64,000 bases of DNA from CFX5 sp023384495 (GTDB taxonomy: Bacteria > Chloroflexota > Anaerolineae > Caldilineales > Caldilineaceae): positions 207,957 to 271,956 of the forward strand of contig JASNZV010000009.1 of the NCBI GenBank assembly GCA_048499455.1. Reading direction: 5' to 3'. Each line of letters begins with the position of its first letter. Position 1 is the stretch's first letter. The translations under genes and the position numbers were made by a program. A model generated the notes under the pieces. That model worked only from the letters and a program-made list of their open reading frames with translations, ran no database searches and was not told where the DNA came from. Shown here piece after piece: positions 40,930-50,281 of this stretch.

Positions 40930-42639
40930 ATGAAACGAACGCTCACACTCGATGAAATCCCAGCGGACGTGCTGGAGAAAAACCAAGAATGGCTCGACAA
41001 ACGAGGTGGCTATGACCCCGCCGCGCACAGCGCACACCTCTATGCCATCTTCCAACTGATTCGGCAAATCCCCGATGCAGAGTGGGATTATCGCAAGAGC
41101 CTGACGCCTATTCTATCCCGCTTTCCCAAGGAGGGCAAAGGGCTTTACTCCAAAGCAAATCTTATCGCCGGCTATCGCCATTTGGTGGCCGAGGGTGATC
41201 TGGAGCCCGACCCGCTGCTGGAAGAGCGCATCACCATGAAGCCCATGCGCACCCAGAGTGGCGTGGCCCCGGTGACTGTCTTGACGGCGCCGGCGGGCTG
41301 CCCCGGCAAGTGCATCTTCTGCCCCGATGATTGGCGCATGCCCAAGAGCTATATCTACGACGAGCCGGGCTGTCAGCGCGCCGAACGTGACGGCTTCGAC
41401 CCCTTCAAGCAGACCTTGGGCCGCATCACCGCCTTCGAGAGTATCGGACATGCGGCGGACAAGGTGGAATTGCTCATCCTTGGCGGGACGTGGAGCGCCT
41501 ATAGCAAGGACTACCGTGAGTGGTTTATCCAGCGCTGTTTCGACGCCATGAACGCTGCCGGCAATCCAGCCTACGCTGGTTCATCCTCGCTAGCCCAAGC
41601 GCAGGCGGACAACATCACCGCCGCCCACCGCAACGTGGGCCTGGTCGTCGAGACGCGCCCCGATTGGGTGACGCCCGACGAGATCCGCCACCTGCGCAAG
41701 CTGGGCGTGACCAAGGTGCAGATCGGTGTCCAGAGTTTAGATGACCAAATCCTGGCGCTCAACAAACGGGGGCACGATGTGGCCGCAGTGCGCGATGCGC
41801 TCGGCCTCCTGCGCACCGCCGGCTTCAAGCTTCACCTGCACTGGATGCCCAACCTCTACGGCGCCACACCGGACAAAGATCGGGCGGATTTTGCCCGCTT
41901 CTTCGACGACCCTGCCATCCGCCCGGACGAGTTGAAGATTTACCCTTGCTCGCTGATCGGCGGCACCGAGTTGTACGACTTGTGGCGGCAGGGGGCCTAC
42001 CAACCCTATTTGCTGGAGGAACTGGTGGGGTTGCTGGCCGATCTCAAGCCGGCGATCCCGCCCTATACACGGGTCAACCGGCTTTTCCGCGACATCCCGG
42101 CGCATCATATCGAGGCGGGTGTTAAAACCAGCAACCTCCGCCAGCTTGTCCACGAGGAACTGGCGCGGCGGGGCCAACAGTGTGGTTGCATCCGTTGCCA
42201 CGAGGTCAGACGCCGCCAGGTGCATCCTGAGGAACTGGAACTGCGCAGCTACAGCTACGACACCGACCTGACGCGCGAACATTTTCTCTATTTTGCGACG
42301 CATGGGGGGAGCGCACAGCCGGGGCTGATTGCCGGTTTTCTGCGGCTGAGCCTGCCGCTGGCGCCGGGTGTGGGCAGCCGGGCGTTTCTCGACGAGATCG
42401 CCGAGAGCGCCATGATCCGCGAGGTGCATGTCTACGGCCCGGCGCTGAGCATCGGCAAGGAGAGCGAAGGGCAGCCACAGCACGCCGGCCTGGGCACGCG
42501 GCTGCTGGATGAGGCGCGGCGCATCAGCCGGGGGGCGGGTTTCGGGCGCATCAGCGTGATCGCAGCCACGGGCACCCGTGGCTACTACGCCGGGCGTGGC
42601 TTCGAGCAGGGGGAATTGTATATGAGCGCGGCGTTGTAA
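40930..42639 (+). CDS. elp3: Elp3 family radical SAM/GNAT protein
   Basis: A 569-aa bacterial Elp3, catalysing carboxymethylation of wobble uridine in tRNA. The radical SAM cysteines are Cys124, Cys128 and Cys131 (CPGKCIFC). A basic N-terminal tRNA-binding segment precedes them. A zinc-binding group (QCGCIRCHE) follows the radical SAM core and the C-terminal GNAT domain carries QPQHAGLGTRLLDEA and GTRGYYAGRGFE. Dehalococcoides has a well-studied monomeric Elp3 without the other Elongator subunits. None of those subunits is seen here either. Confidence 0.95.
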   Translation: MKRTLTLDEIPADVLEKNQEWLDKRGGYDPAAHSAHLYAIFQLIRQIPDAEWDYRKSLTPILSRFPKEGKGLYSKANLIAGYRHLVAEGDLEPDPLLEERITMKPMRTQSGVAPVTVLTAPAGCPGKCIFCPDDWRMPKSYIYDEPGCQRAERDGFDPFKQTLGRITAFESIGHAADKVELLILGGTWSAYSKDYREWFIQRCFDAMNAAGNPAYAGSSSLAQAQADNITAAHRNVGLVVETRPDWVTPDEIRHLRKLGVTKVQIGVQSLDDQILALNKRGHDVAAVRDALGLLRTAGFKLHLHWMPNLYGATPDKDRADFARFFDDPAIRPDELKIYPCSLIGGTELYDLWRQGAYQPYLLEELVGLLADLKPAIPPYTRVNRLFRDIPAHHIEAGVKTSNLRQLVHEELARRGQQCGCIRCHEVRRRQVHPEELELRSYSYDTDLTREHFLYFATHGGSAQPGLIAGFLRLSLPLAPGVGSRAFLDEIAESAMIREVHVYGPALSIGKESEGQPQHAGLGTRLLDEARRISRGAGFGRISVIAATGTRGYYAGRGFEQGELYMSAAL

Positions 42640-42662
42640 AATGAAAGGTAACGGAAAAGAAA

Positions 42663-45257
42663 GTGGTTATGGTCACGGACAGGACGGACCCTTCTCATGT
42701 TGCCCACCTGCCGCGCCCATTGACCGCGCTGGTGGGGCGGACAACCGAACTGCCGCAGATTCGCCAACAGTTGCTCGACCCGGCCTGCCGTCTGCTGACC
42801 CTGCACGGCCCGGGCGGCATTGGTAAGACGCGGTTGGCGATCGAAGTGGCGTCCGGCTTGCAAGAATACTTTGCGGCAGGCGTACACTTCGTCAACCTCC
42901 ATCCACTGAGCGACCCTGCCCAACTCCCAACGGCGCTGGCGGATGCCCTGCGCGTCCCCCTCACCGGCCCCGATCCGGTGGGGCGCCAACTGCAACGCTA
43001 TCTCGCCGACAAGGAGATGCTTTTGCTGCTCGACAGCCTTGAGCACCTGTTGGCAGAGGCCGAATTTTTGAGTGACGTGCTCGCCCACTCGGCTGAGGTG
43101 AAGGTGCTTGCCACCTCGCGCGAAGTGTTAAATCTGCAAGAGGAGTGGCTCTTTCCACTGGCTGGGTTGACCTATCCCCCGGCGGGCTTTGACCCAGAGA
43201 CGATTGCACAATACAGCGCGGCCAAGCTGTTCATCGAGCGGATGCGTCGCCTGCGTCTGCGGATTGATCTGGCCGGGGAAGCCGCCGCGATTGGGCGCAT
43301 CTGCCAGTTGGTGGAAGGGATGCCGCTGGCGCTGGAACTGGCCGCCACCTGGACCAAAAGCTTGCGTTGCGACGAAATTGCGGAACAAATTCAACAAAAC
43401 CTCGATTTTCTGACCTCACCCCTGCGCAACGCGCCGCCTCGCCACCACAGCATGCAGGCAGTCTTTGACTATTCGTGGTCGTTGCTCTCTCCAACCGAGC
43501 AGGAGACCTTGATGCGGCTTTCTGTCTTCCGCAGCAGTTTTCGCACAGAAGCGGCAAGCAGAACGGTCGGCGCGTCGCTGCACATGTTGATGAGCCTGGT
43601 CGATAAATCGTTGCTCCGCTGGGAGAGCGATGGCCGCTATCGCTTTCACGAACTTCTGCGCCAATATGCAGCAGAGAAACTGGCGCAGTCGCCGCAAGTC
43701 GACCACGAGGTCCGAGATGCGCATTGCGCCTATTTCACCGATTTCCTCGTGCAGCGGCAAGAGGCTGTGCGCGGTGAGGAACAGGGGGCTATACTTGCCG
43801 AAGTCGAAGTAGAGATCGACAACTTGCGCGCGGCCTGGGATTGGGCGCTGCGGCGCAAGTTGGCTACTGCCATCTTCGGTATGATGCAGATCATGCCCTA
43901 TTATTATCAGATTCGTAGCCGTTACCGCGAGGGCGCGACTGCCTATGAGGGCGCCGTCCAGGCCCTTGACACGGCCAACGCCACTCGCGAAGAGCAGATA
44001 GCGCTGCTGCTGCCGTTGGTCTTTCTGGGCTGGCTGCGGATCCGGTTGGGTGAGTTTGACGCAGCGGAACGGGCCTTGCGTCGTTGCCAACTGCTCTATA
44101 CGGAACTGGATCTCCCCCCGTTGCCGGGGTATGGCACCGACCCGGAGACCCCCCTCGGCCTCATCTATTCCATGCGCGGCAATTTGGACGAGGCGCTCGC
44201 CCTGATTGGGCAGGCTCAACAACTCAATACGCAACAGGGGCATCGACTCAATTTGATGCTTACATACTACGTTCTCTGCGGCATCAAGCTGAAACAGGGG
44301 GCGCCTGCCGAAGCGCTCGACCATGCCAAGGCGGCGTTCGCCATTGCTGAAGCAATTGGTGACCGCTGGTTTATGGCGACCTGTCTGCTTGAATTGGGCC
44401 ATGCAGAAGAAGGTCTGGGCAATGATGGGGCGGCGCACCACCATTTTCAGACCAGTTACACTCTGCGCGCCGCGCTGGCCGACCGTGGTGGCATGGCGGT
44501 TGCCCTCAATCACCTGGGTCAGGTTGCTTTGCGCCAGCAACGCTACACCCAGGCGCAGGAATTCTACGAGCAAAGCCGGGTGATCTGCGCTGAGATCAAT
44601 GACCGCGGTGGTTGGGCCGCCGCGCTGGAGGGGTTGGGAATTGCGGCGACTGCATTGCGTGAATTCGATGCAGCCCATCGTTATTTCTATGAGGCGCTCA
44701 AGCTGGCGGTGCAGATCCAACTGGTGTCGCTCATCTTCTCGCTCTTTTTGCAGATCGGCAATCTGTTCCTCCGCAAGAAACAAGAGGCGCGCGGGTTAGC
44801 CCTGCTTGCCATGACGCGTGACCATCCTGCCAGCACGCCGGCTATCCGCAACCAGGCCGCGCAACAACTGGCCCACCACCAAGCAACCTTGCCGGCCAAA
44901 CTCTATGCGGCGGCTGCACAGTGGCGCGCCACCGACACGGTTGAGACGGTGGCGGAGGCGCTACTGGTGGAGCTTGCCCAATACCCCATCGACCTGGCAA
45001 GCCACCCATATTTTCGGCAACCAGCTTCGCCCCAGCAAACTCCGCTCGCCGAGCAAAATCTGGTCGAACCGCTCACCGAACGCGAGTTGGAGATCCTTCG
45101 CCTCCTGGCCCAGGGCCTGACCAACGAAGAGATCGCCAACGAGTTGGTGGTCGCCATTGGCACTATCAAGGCGCACAATCACGGCATCTTCGGCAAACTT
45201 GGCGTCAACAACCGCACCAGCGCCGTGGGCCGCGCCCGCCAGTTGCATCTGCTCTAA
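42663..45257 (+). CDS. LuxR-family STAND regulator with TPR-like domain
   Basis: An 864-aa signal-transduction ATPase. Walker A GPGGIGKT is at residues 49-56 and Walker B-like LLLLDSLEHL near 120. The GMPLALELAA motif typical of NB-ARC follows. A long helical TPR-like region spans about 340-720, and a C-terminal LuxR DNA-binding helix-turn-helix (LTERELEILRLLAQGLTNEE, then TIKAHNHGIFGKLG) completes it. Such proteins act as MalT-like inducer-binding activators. It is followed by a lipoprotein, an MFS exporter and a methyltransferase that may be its targets. Start is GTG 42663 or ATG 42669. Confidence 0.9.
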   Translation: MVMVTDRTDPSHVAHLPRPLTALVGRTTELPQIRQQLLDPACRLLTLHGPGGIGKTRLAIEVASGLQEYFAAGVHFVNLHPLSDPAQLPTALADALRVPLTGPDPVGRQLQRYLADKEMLLLLDSLEHLLAEAEFLSDVLAHSAEVKVLATSREVLNLQEEWLFPLAGLTYPPAGFDPETIAQYSAAKLFIERMRRLRLRIDLAGEAAAIGRICQLVEGMPLALELAATWTKSLRCDEIAEQIQQNLDFLTSPLRNAPPRHHSMQAVFDYSWSLLSPTEQETLMRLSVFRSSFRTEAASRTVGASLHMLMSLVDKSLLRWESDGRYRFHELLRQYAAEKLAQSPQVDHEVRDAHCAYFTDFLVQRQEAVRGEEQGAILAEVEVEIDNLRAAWDWALRRKLATAIFGMMQIMPYYYQIRSRYREGATAYEGAVQALDTANATREEQIALLLPLVFLGWLRIRLGEFDAAERALRRCQLLYTELDLPPLPGYGTDPETPLGLIYSMRGNLDEALALIGQAQQLNTQQGHRLNLMLTYYVLCGIKLKQGAPAEALDHAKAAFAIAEAIGDRWFMATCLLELGHAEEGLGNDGAAHHHFQTSYTLRAALADRGGMAVALNHLGQVALRQQRYTQAQEFYEQSRVICAEINDRGGWAAALEGLGIAATALREFDAAHRYFYEALKLAVQIQLVSLIFSLFLQIGNLFLRKKQEARGLALLAMTRDHPASTPAIRNQAAQQLAHHQATLPAKLYAAAAQWRATDTVETVAEALLVELAQYPIDLASHPYFRQPASPQQTPLAEQNLVEPLTERELEILRLLAQGLTNEEIANELVVAIGTIKAHNHGIFGKLGVNNRTSAVGRARQLHLL

Positions 45258-45575
45258 CCCCAGCGCCCTATGTTTGCACTTTCAAGGCAAAGACGCCGGG
45301 CAACCTCCAGCGCCTTTGCGTTGAATTCAATCTGGAAAGAGAGCGTCAGGCAGACGAAGCGTGATAAACCAACCCCGCAGTAATCCCCACTAACCCTCAA
45401 GATAACCCCTCCAATCTATCCTTCGGTTGATGGCAACGCCCCGGTGGGCTGCTATCTTTTGCTTGCCATCAGAACGCTGTCCTGCGTAGCAGATCGTACG
45501 GCTAGCGGACTGTCGGCCGGGGAGTTTCCCCGTTGTGCAATCGCAAGCAACAGAGACAATCGGAAGGAGAAAAAA
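45258..45575. other. Intergenic region after the LuxR-type regulator
   Basis: This 318-bp gap contains a hairpin at about 45291-45324 (GCAAAGACGC with GCGCCTTTGC, one mismatch), plausibly the terminator of the regulator though without a clear T run. The rest shows a GGGGA/TCCCC hairpin near 45518 and AAGGAG of the next gene. I recognise no riboswitch or gene. Confidence 0.45.
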
Positions 45576-46850
45576 ATGATCTACGTACACGGCCCGGGGA
45601 CACGCGCCCTCTGGACGCTCTTTGTCGCCGCCAGTGTCATCCTCTTGGTCAGTTGTATCCAATCGACCAGGACGCCGGGCAAGGGTGCAGCCCCCAGCCC
45701 AGGGTTGGCCTTTGTGGACTATCGTCACCTCAACGGAGGGCCGGATGGCATCGCCCTGATGGATCTGGACCCCGAATCGCCGGATTTTGGAAAGATTCTC
45801 CAGCAGGTGGAGATGGGGCCGGGAGTGCTGCCGCATCACCTCTACTTCAATCGCGACCAGAGCAAGCTCTACAACACTGCACTGGGGGGTGAGCGGCTGT
45901 ATGAGGTGGGTCTGGAGCGGGATGCCAACGGCTTTCCCACCATCACCGAGGTCACGCCGATTGACGTGGGTGACAACTTTGTGGGCGAGGATATCTACTT
46001 TACCGAGGACGGCAGTCGGTTTTACATGACCTTTATGGGTGGCGGAGGGGGCGAGCGTGACGGCACGGTGGGTCTCTTTGACGCCAAAACCGATCAATTG
46101 ATTGAGGTGATCAGCGCCCCCGAACCCACCGAACCCGGCTCCGACACTCCCTTCATCCTCTACCCCCACGGCATCTCGGCCAACGAGGAGTTGGGGCTGC
46201 TCATGGTGACCTCGTCCCAACCGCCAACAGGCGCGGACTATGGCAATACGGTCACGACCATCGACATGAAGACCAACCGGCCGATCAAGACCCAGTTGGT
46301 GGCCGATGGCCCCGATGACCGGTCGCTACCGGTTGAGGTGATGCTGCTGCGCGACGGGCTGCCCCCCTATGCGTTGGCCTCAACGACCATCGGCGGCGAC
46401 GTCTGGATCGCCCCCTACGACGAAGAGTCGAACACCTTTGGCGACTTTGTCAAAGTGGTCGATGGCGAACAAGAAGGGTTGGGCGTGGCATTGGAGTTCT
46501 ACATCCACACCAGCCATGCCGGGCGCAAGGAGTTGTACATCAGTTTTGGGGCGCCGGGGGTGATCAACGTCTACAGCCTGGATTTCCTGCCGGAATTGCG
46601 GCTCAAGCGCACCCTGCCCGCTGGTCCCGGCGCCCACCACATGAGCTTTTTCGAGACGCGGTCGGGCCGCGAGGTGGTGGTGGTGCAGAACAATCTGCTC
46701 AACATTGAGGGTCTCAACGCCGGTACGCTGATGGTGGTGGACATCCACACCGGCGAAGTGCTTAACACACTCGACATGAAGGCGACCTATGGCTTGCTGC
46801 CCGAGTCGATTGAAGCAGCCTTTGGCCATGGGCATGATGTTCATCACTAA
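45576..46850 (+). CDS. Secreted beta-propeller-like lipoprotein
   Basis: A 424-aa lipoprotein with signal peptide and lipobox LLVSC (Cys near residue 27). Repeated beta-blade-like segments (NTALGGERLYEVGL, GLFDAKTDQLIEVI, TIDMKTNRPIKTQL, MVVDIHTGEVLNTLDM) suggest a seven-bladed YVTN-type propeller. The C terminus is His-rich (AFGHGHDVHH). It may bind a metal or a partner outside the membrane. AGGAG precedes the ATG; the longer frame from 45444 has no family support. Confidence 0.78.
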   Translation: MIYVHGPGTRALWTLFVAASVILLVSCIQSTRTPGKGAAPSPGLAFVDYRHLNGGPDGIALMDLDPESPDFGKILQQVEMGPGVLPHHLYFNRDQSKLYNTALGGERLYEVGLERDANGFPTITEVTPIDVGDNFVGEDIYFTEDGSRFYMTFMGGGGGERDGTVGLFDAKTDQLIEVISAPEPTEPGSDTPFILYPHGISANEELGLLMVTSSQPPTGADYGNTVTTIDMKTNRPIKTQLVADGPDDRSLPVEVMLLRDGLPPYALASTTIGGDVWIAPYDEESNTFGDFVKVVDGEQEGLGVALEFYIHTSHAGRKELYISFGAPGVINVYSLDFLPELRLKRTLPAGPGAHHMSFFETRSGREVVVVQNNLLNIEGLNAGTLMVVDIHTGEVLNTLDMKATYGLLPESIEAAFGHGHDVHH

Positions 46851-46928
46851 CGCTCGTTACGCAGCAGACACTGTCAACGGATTTTGGGAACAGATTGAGC
46901 GGAAACGAAGCAGGTGGGGAGGAAGGCG

Positions 46929-48266
46929 ATGAAAACGTTTCTGGTGATCTGGTTTGGTCAATGTGTCTCGCAGATCGGCACAGCATTGACGCGCTTTGCC
47001 CTGCTGATCTGGGTCTATCAACAGCATCACCGGGCGATGGATGTGGCGTTGTTGGGTTTCTTCACCTTCCTGCCTTCGTTGCTGGCCAGCCCAGTAGCGG
47101 GCGTCTGGGTTGACCGGATGGACCGGCGCAAGGTGATGCTGTGGGCCGATGCGGGCGCCGGGTTGATGACCGCGTGCTTGCTGGCGCTCTTTGCCAACGA
47201 CCAGTTGCAGGTCTGGCATCTCTATGCGGCGCAACTGCTGGCCGGCCTCTCTGAGTCCTTTCAAAGCCCGGCCTACGCCGCGACAACGACCCTGCTGGTC
47301 AACAAGGCCGACTACGGTCGCATCAACGGCCTGCGTTCGCTGGCCCACTATGGCGCTCTGGTAATTGCGCCCTTCCTGGCCGGCTTCCTTGTGGTCTGGC
47401 TGGGGCTTGGTGGCATCCTGCTCCTGGACCTGGCAACCTTCCTAGTGGCGGTTGTCACCCTGCTCAGCGTCTCTCTGCCCCGACTCGATGCGGCAGGAGT
47501 GGCGAGCGTGGGATCATCCCCCTGGCAGGACTTGCGCGCCGGGCTGGCCTACATTCAGGTGCGTCCAGGGTTGATTGGTTTGATGCTACTCCACACAGCG
47601 ACGAACTTTATCGTTGCGCTGACCTACTACTCTACCCTGCCCACGCTGATCCTGGCGCGCAGTGGCGGCAATGAAGTTGCCCTGGCGGTGGTGCAAGCTA
47701 CACTGGGTGGAGCAGGGGTGATCGGGGGCGTAATTGTCAGCCTGTGGGGTGGCCCACGCCGCAAGATCCACGGCGTATTGCTGGGCGCCGGGTTCTCGTT
47801 CCTCTGGGGCGATCTGTGGTTCGGGTTGGGGCGCACCCTCCCCCACTGGGTGATCGGCGCTTCCGTTGCGGTGCTTGTGATCCCGCTAATCGACAGCAGC
47901 AACATGGCAATTCTGCAAGCCAAAGTTGCTCCGGCCATGCAAGGACGCTTCTTCGCCCTCTTTCACATGGCGCGCCAGTCGCTGATGCCGGTGGGCTACC
48001 TGTTGGCCGGTCTGTTAGCGGATCAATGGCTGGAGCCGGCAATGGCGCCCACCGGCGCCCTGGCGCCCCGACTCGGCTGGCTGGTGGGCGTCGGCCCCGG
48101 CGCAGGGATCGCGCTGATGTTTGTCGGCGCCGCCCTGCTCGGGTCCACGGTCTGTGGCGCCGCCTATCTCTTCCCGGCGGTCCGCAATATCGAAGATGAA
48201 TTGGCGGATCACGATGTTCGCGCCCCTAGCGCACCTGGCGGTGAAGCGCTTGCCCAGATGAGTTAG
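46929..48266 (+). CDS. MFS exporter (MefA/MFS_3-like)
   Basis: A 445-aa 12-helix transporter. The N terminus FLVIWFGQCVSQIGTALTRF and loop AGVWVDRMDRRKVM resemble macrolide-type and siderophore exporters of the MFS_3 group. ATG 46929 has AGGAAGG. It follows the lipoprotein gene by 78 bp and precedes a methyltransferase by 75 bp. A resistance or export role is plausible, but the substrate is unknown. Confidence 0.88.
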   Translation: MKTFLVIWFGQCVSQIGTALTRFALLIWVYQQHHRAMDVALLGFFTFLPSLLASPVAGVWVDRMDRRKVMLWADAGAGLMTACLLALFANDQLQVWHLYAAQLLAGLSESFQSPAYAATTTLLVNKADYGRINGLRSLAHYGALVIAPFLAGFLVVWLGLGGILLLDLATFLVAVVTLLSVSLPRLDAAGVASVGSSPWQDLRAGLAYIQVRPGLIGLMLLHTATNFIVALTYYSTLPTLILARSGGNEVALAVVQATLGGAGVIGGVIVSLWGGPRRKIHGVLLGAGFSFLWGDLWFGLGRTLPHWVIGASVAVLVIPLIDSSNMAILQAKVAPAMQGRFFALFHMARQSLMPVGYLLAGLLADQWLEPAMAPTGALAPRLGWLVGVGPGAGIALMFVGAALLGSTVCGAAYLFPAVRNIEDELADHDVRAPSAPGGEALAQMS

Positions 48267-48341
48267 GCGGGCGAATCAGTCCGCTAATTCGTAAACAATT
48301 TCGCATTTTTGTACACAGCGAAGATGAAAAGGAGAACACTC

Positions 48342-49391
48342 ATGAACGAAGCAAAGCTCAACGAACTCTTGGGGAAAATGGTCACGGAACTGGGGGCGGC
48401 CTGGACGGGCGCCAGCGTCATCATCGGTGATCAACTCGGTCTGTACAGCGCGTTGGCGGTGAACGGGCCGCTGACCTCGGCGGAGCTCGCCCAACAGACC
48501 GGGGCCGCTGAACGCTATGTGCGCGAATGGCTGGCCACGCAAGCGGCGTCTGGCTTCATCGAGTACGACGACCAGGCTGAACGTTTCTACCTCACGCCGG
48601 AACAGACCCTGGTCTTTGCCGACCCTGATAGCCCGGTGATCATGACAGGGGGCTTTTACAGCTTGCAGGCAGTCTACGAGTCTGTGCCGCACATGACCGA
48701 AGCCTTCCGCACAGGGCAGGGGCTGGGTTGGGGGGACCATTGTAACTGTCTCTTCTGTGGCACGGAAAAGTTTTTTGGCCCAGGCTATCGGGCGAATGTG
48801 GTCTCTAGCTGGCTGCCGGCGCTGGACGGTGTCGTCGACAAGCTGCAAGCAGGGGGAAAAGTGGCGGACGTGGGCTGTGGGCATGGGATCTCGACGATTG
48901 TCATGGCGCAGGCGTTTCCCAATAGCCAGTTCTACGGCTTTGACTATCACCAACCGTCGATTGCGCGGGCGCGTGAAGTGGCTGCCGAGGCGAATGTCCG
49001 CAACGTCACATTTGAGGTGGCAAAGGCCAAGGAGTATCCCGGTCAGCACTATGACCTGGTGACTTTCTTCGATGCGCTGCATGACATGGGCGACCCGGTC
49101 GGTGCGGCCAACCATGTGCGCACCACGCTCAAGCCGGACGGAACGTGGATGATTGTCGAGCCGAATGCGCAGGACACGCTGGCCGGCAATCTCAACCCGG
49201 TGGGGCGCGTCTATTATGCGGCTTCTACCCTGGTCTGTGTCCCCGCTGCGCTCAGCCAGGAGGTAGGGCTGGCGTTAGGCGCACAGGCCGGCGAGGCAAA
49301 GCTGCGCGAGGTGGTGATGGAAGGGGGATTCACCCGTGTCCGCCGGGCCACCGAAACGCCCTTTAACATGATTCTGGAAGCGCGGCCATAA
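48342..49391 (+). CDS. SAM-dependent methyltransferase with winged-helix N terminus
   Basis: A 349-aa protein. Residues 1-100 form a winged-helix-like domain (LTSAELAQQTGAAERYVREW). The SAM motif VADVGCGHGIST is in the middle, followed by FYGFDYHQPSI and FFDALHDMGDP. The layout resembles Rv2258c-like methyltransferases acting on small molecules. AAGGAGA precedes ATG 48342. It closes the run of genes after the LuxR-type regulator. Confidence 0.87.
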   Translation: MNEAKLNELLGKMVTELGAAWTGASVIIGDQLGLYSALAVNGPLTSAELAQQTGAAERYVREWLATQAASGFIEYDDQAERFYLTPEQTLVFADPDSPVIMTGGFYSLQAVYESVPHMTEAFRTGQGLGWGDHCNCLFCGTEKFFGPGYRANVVSSWLPALDGVVDKLQAGGKVADVGCGHGISTIVMAQAFPNSQFYGFDYHQPSIARAREVAAEANVRNVTFEVAKAKEYPGQHYDLVTFFDALHDMGDPVGAANHVRTTLKPDGTWMIVEPNAQDTLAGNLNPVGRVYYAASTLVCVPAALSQEVGLALGAQAGEAKLREVVMEGGFTRVRRATETPFNMILEARP

Positions 49392-49421
49392 ATCGTTGCA
49401 TGAGGCGGCGGCGTTTCCCTA

Positions 49422-49503
49422 GTGCTTCTTTAACAACCCAGTTGTGTGATGATTGGCGCCCATGTCACCTATCGATTTGCACAGTCACCCTGTTACAGAT
49501 ACA
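49422..49503. repeat. Dispersed repeat family D, copy 2
   Basis: Matches copy 1 (35966-36047) through ACAACCCAGTTGT, ATTGGCGCC, CACCTATCG and GATACAC. It lies between the methyltransferase gene and the presumed replication origin. Confidence 0.65.
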
Positions 49504-49569
49504 CTAATCGCCGCCGCCTCGGCGTCCCTCGATAGCCGGACGCCAAACATGGGCATCAATCTTCGGTAT

Positions 49570-49720
49570 TTCGCCCAATTGGGGATAACTCAGTGGATAA
49601 CTCAAGTTTCTTGGGAAAACTTGACGCCCAGCGTGTTGACAAGTTTTCCAGAAGATTAATGGCCCTACTGCAATCTTAACTCCCACCTTAAAAATATTCC
49701 ACATATTGTACACACGCTAT
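49570..49720. other. Candidate replication origin (oriC)
   Basis: DnaA-box-like nonamers cluster upstream of dnaA: TTATCCCCA (minus strand, 49580-49588), TTATCCACT (minus strand, 49592-49600), TATTCCACA (49695-49703) and TTGTACACA (49706-49714). Between them lies an AT-rich stretch around 49640-49695. Position next to dnaA supports the call; GC-skew data are needed. Confidence 0.5.
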
Positions 49721-49764
49721 GCGCCATATTGCGCACCCCATCGCCGCCCGACCCAACATCTCGT

Positions 49765-49782
49765 GTCGAACAAATATTCGAC
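49765..49782. repeat. Palindrome GTCGAA-N6-TTCGAC
   Basis: A perfect 6-bp inverted repeat with a 6-nt centre (CAAATA). It includes CGAAC-N4-ATTCG, one base from a LexA-type box. It lies between the DnaA boxes and dnaA and could be a regulatory or partition-like site. Confidence 0.45.
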
Positions 49783-50281
49783 ATGCTGGGTTTACAATAA
49801 ATGCACAAAAACGGCCCCGCGCGGCCATCGTTTGAGATTGTCTTTATCGCCAATTTCTGCTATCCTTGCCGACACGGAGAAATACGCTCATCAGTTGAGA
49901 GTCTGCAAACATGCTCAACACTGCTGTCGTTGCAAGCCAATGCAATGCGTGGTTGCCACCACCCCTCCTCTCGCGGGCGAGTTGCGGGTCATCGATTCTC
50001 CACTGGATGAACCCACCCTGGCGCCACGTTATGAGCTCTTGGCTTTGGGCGATCAGGCGTGGCAGCTCCCACATCATCCTTCGACCACCTGAGCGCAGCG
50101 ATTCACTGGTGGTCATACGGCGCAAAATTTAAGGGACAATCCAACAAACCGGCTTGGCGCGTAATCTTTTTTGCGCGCCTATGTCTTATATGGTTTGGCG
50201 ACCGCGGCCCATCCAGTGTCGCGGCCTATTCGTTGCTGGTCTGATGCAGCACATCTGATTCGGCATAGAGGAGACGGTTTT
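49783..50281. other. Unassigned region between the origin and dnaA
   Basis: About 500 bp with no convincing gene. A 128-codon plus-strand frame (49706-50092) has no recognisable domain and odd composition. A GGCGCG/CGCGCC hairpin with a T-rich loop is at 50156-50179. The dnaA ribosome site GAGGAG is near 50270. It could belong to the origin, to a long dnaA leader, or to an unrecognised RNA. Confidence 0.4.

Noticed and set aside
49706..50092. 128-codon plus-strand frame upstream of dnaA
   Set aside because: No domain, Cys/His-rich without pattern, no ribosome site; it lies over DnaA-like boxes.
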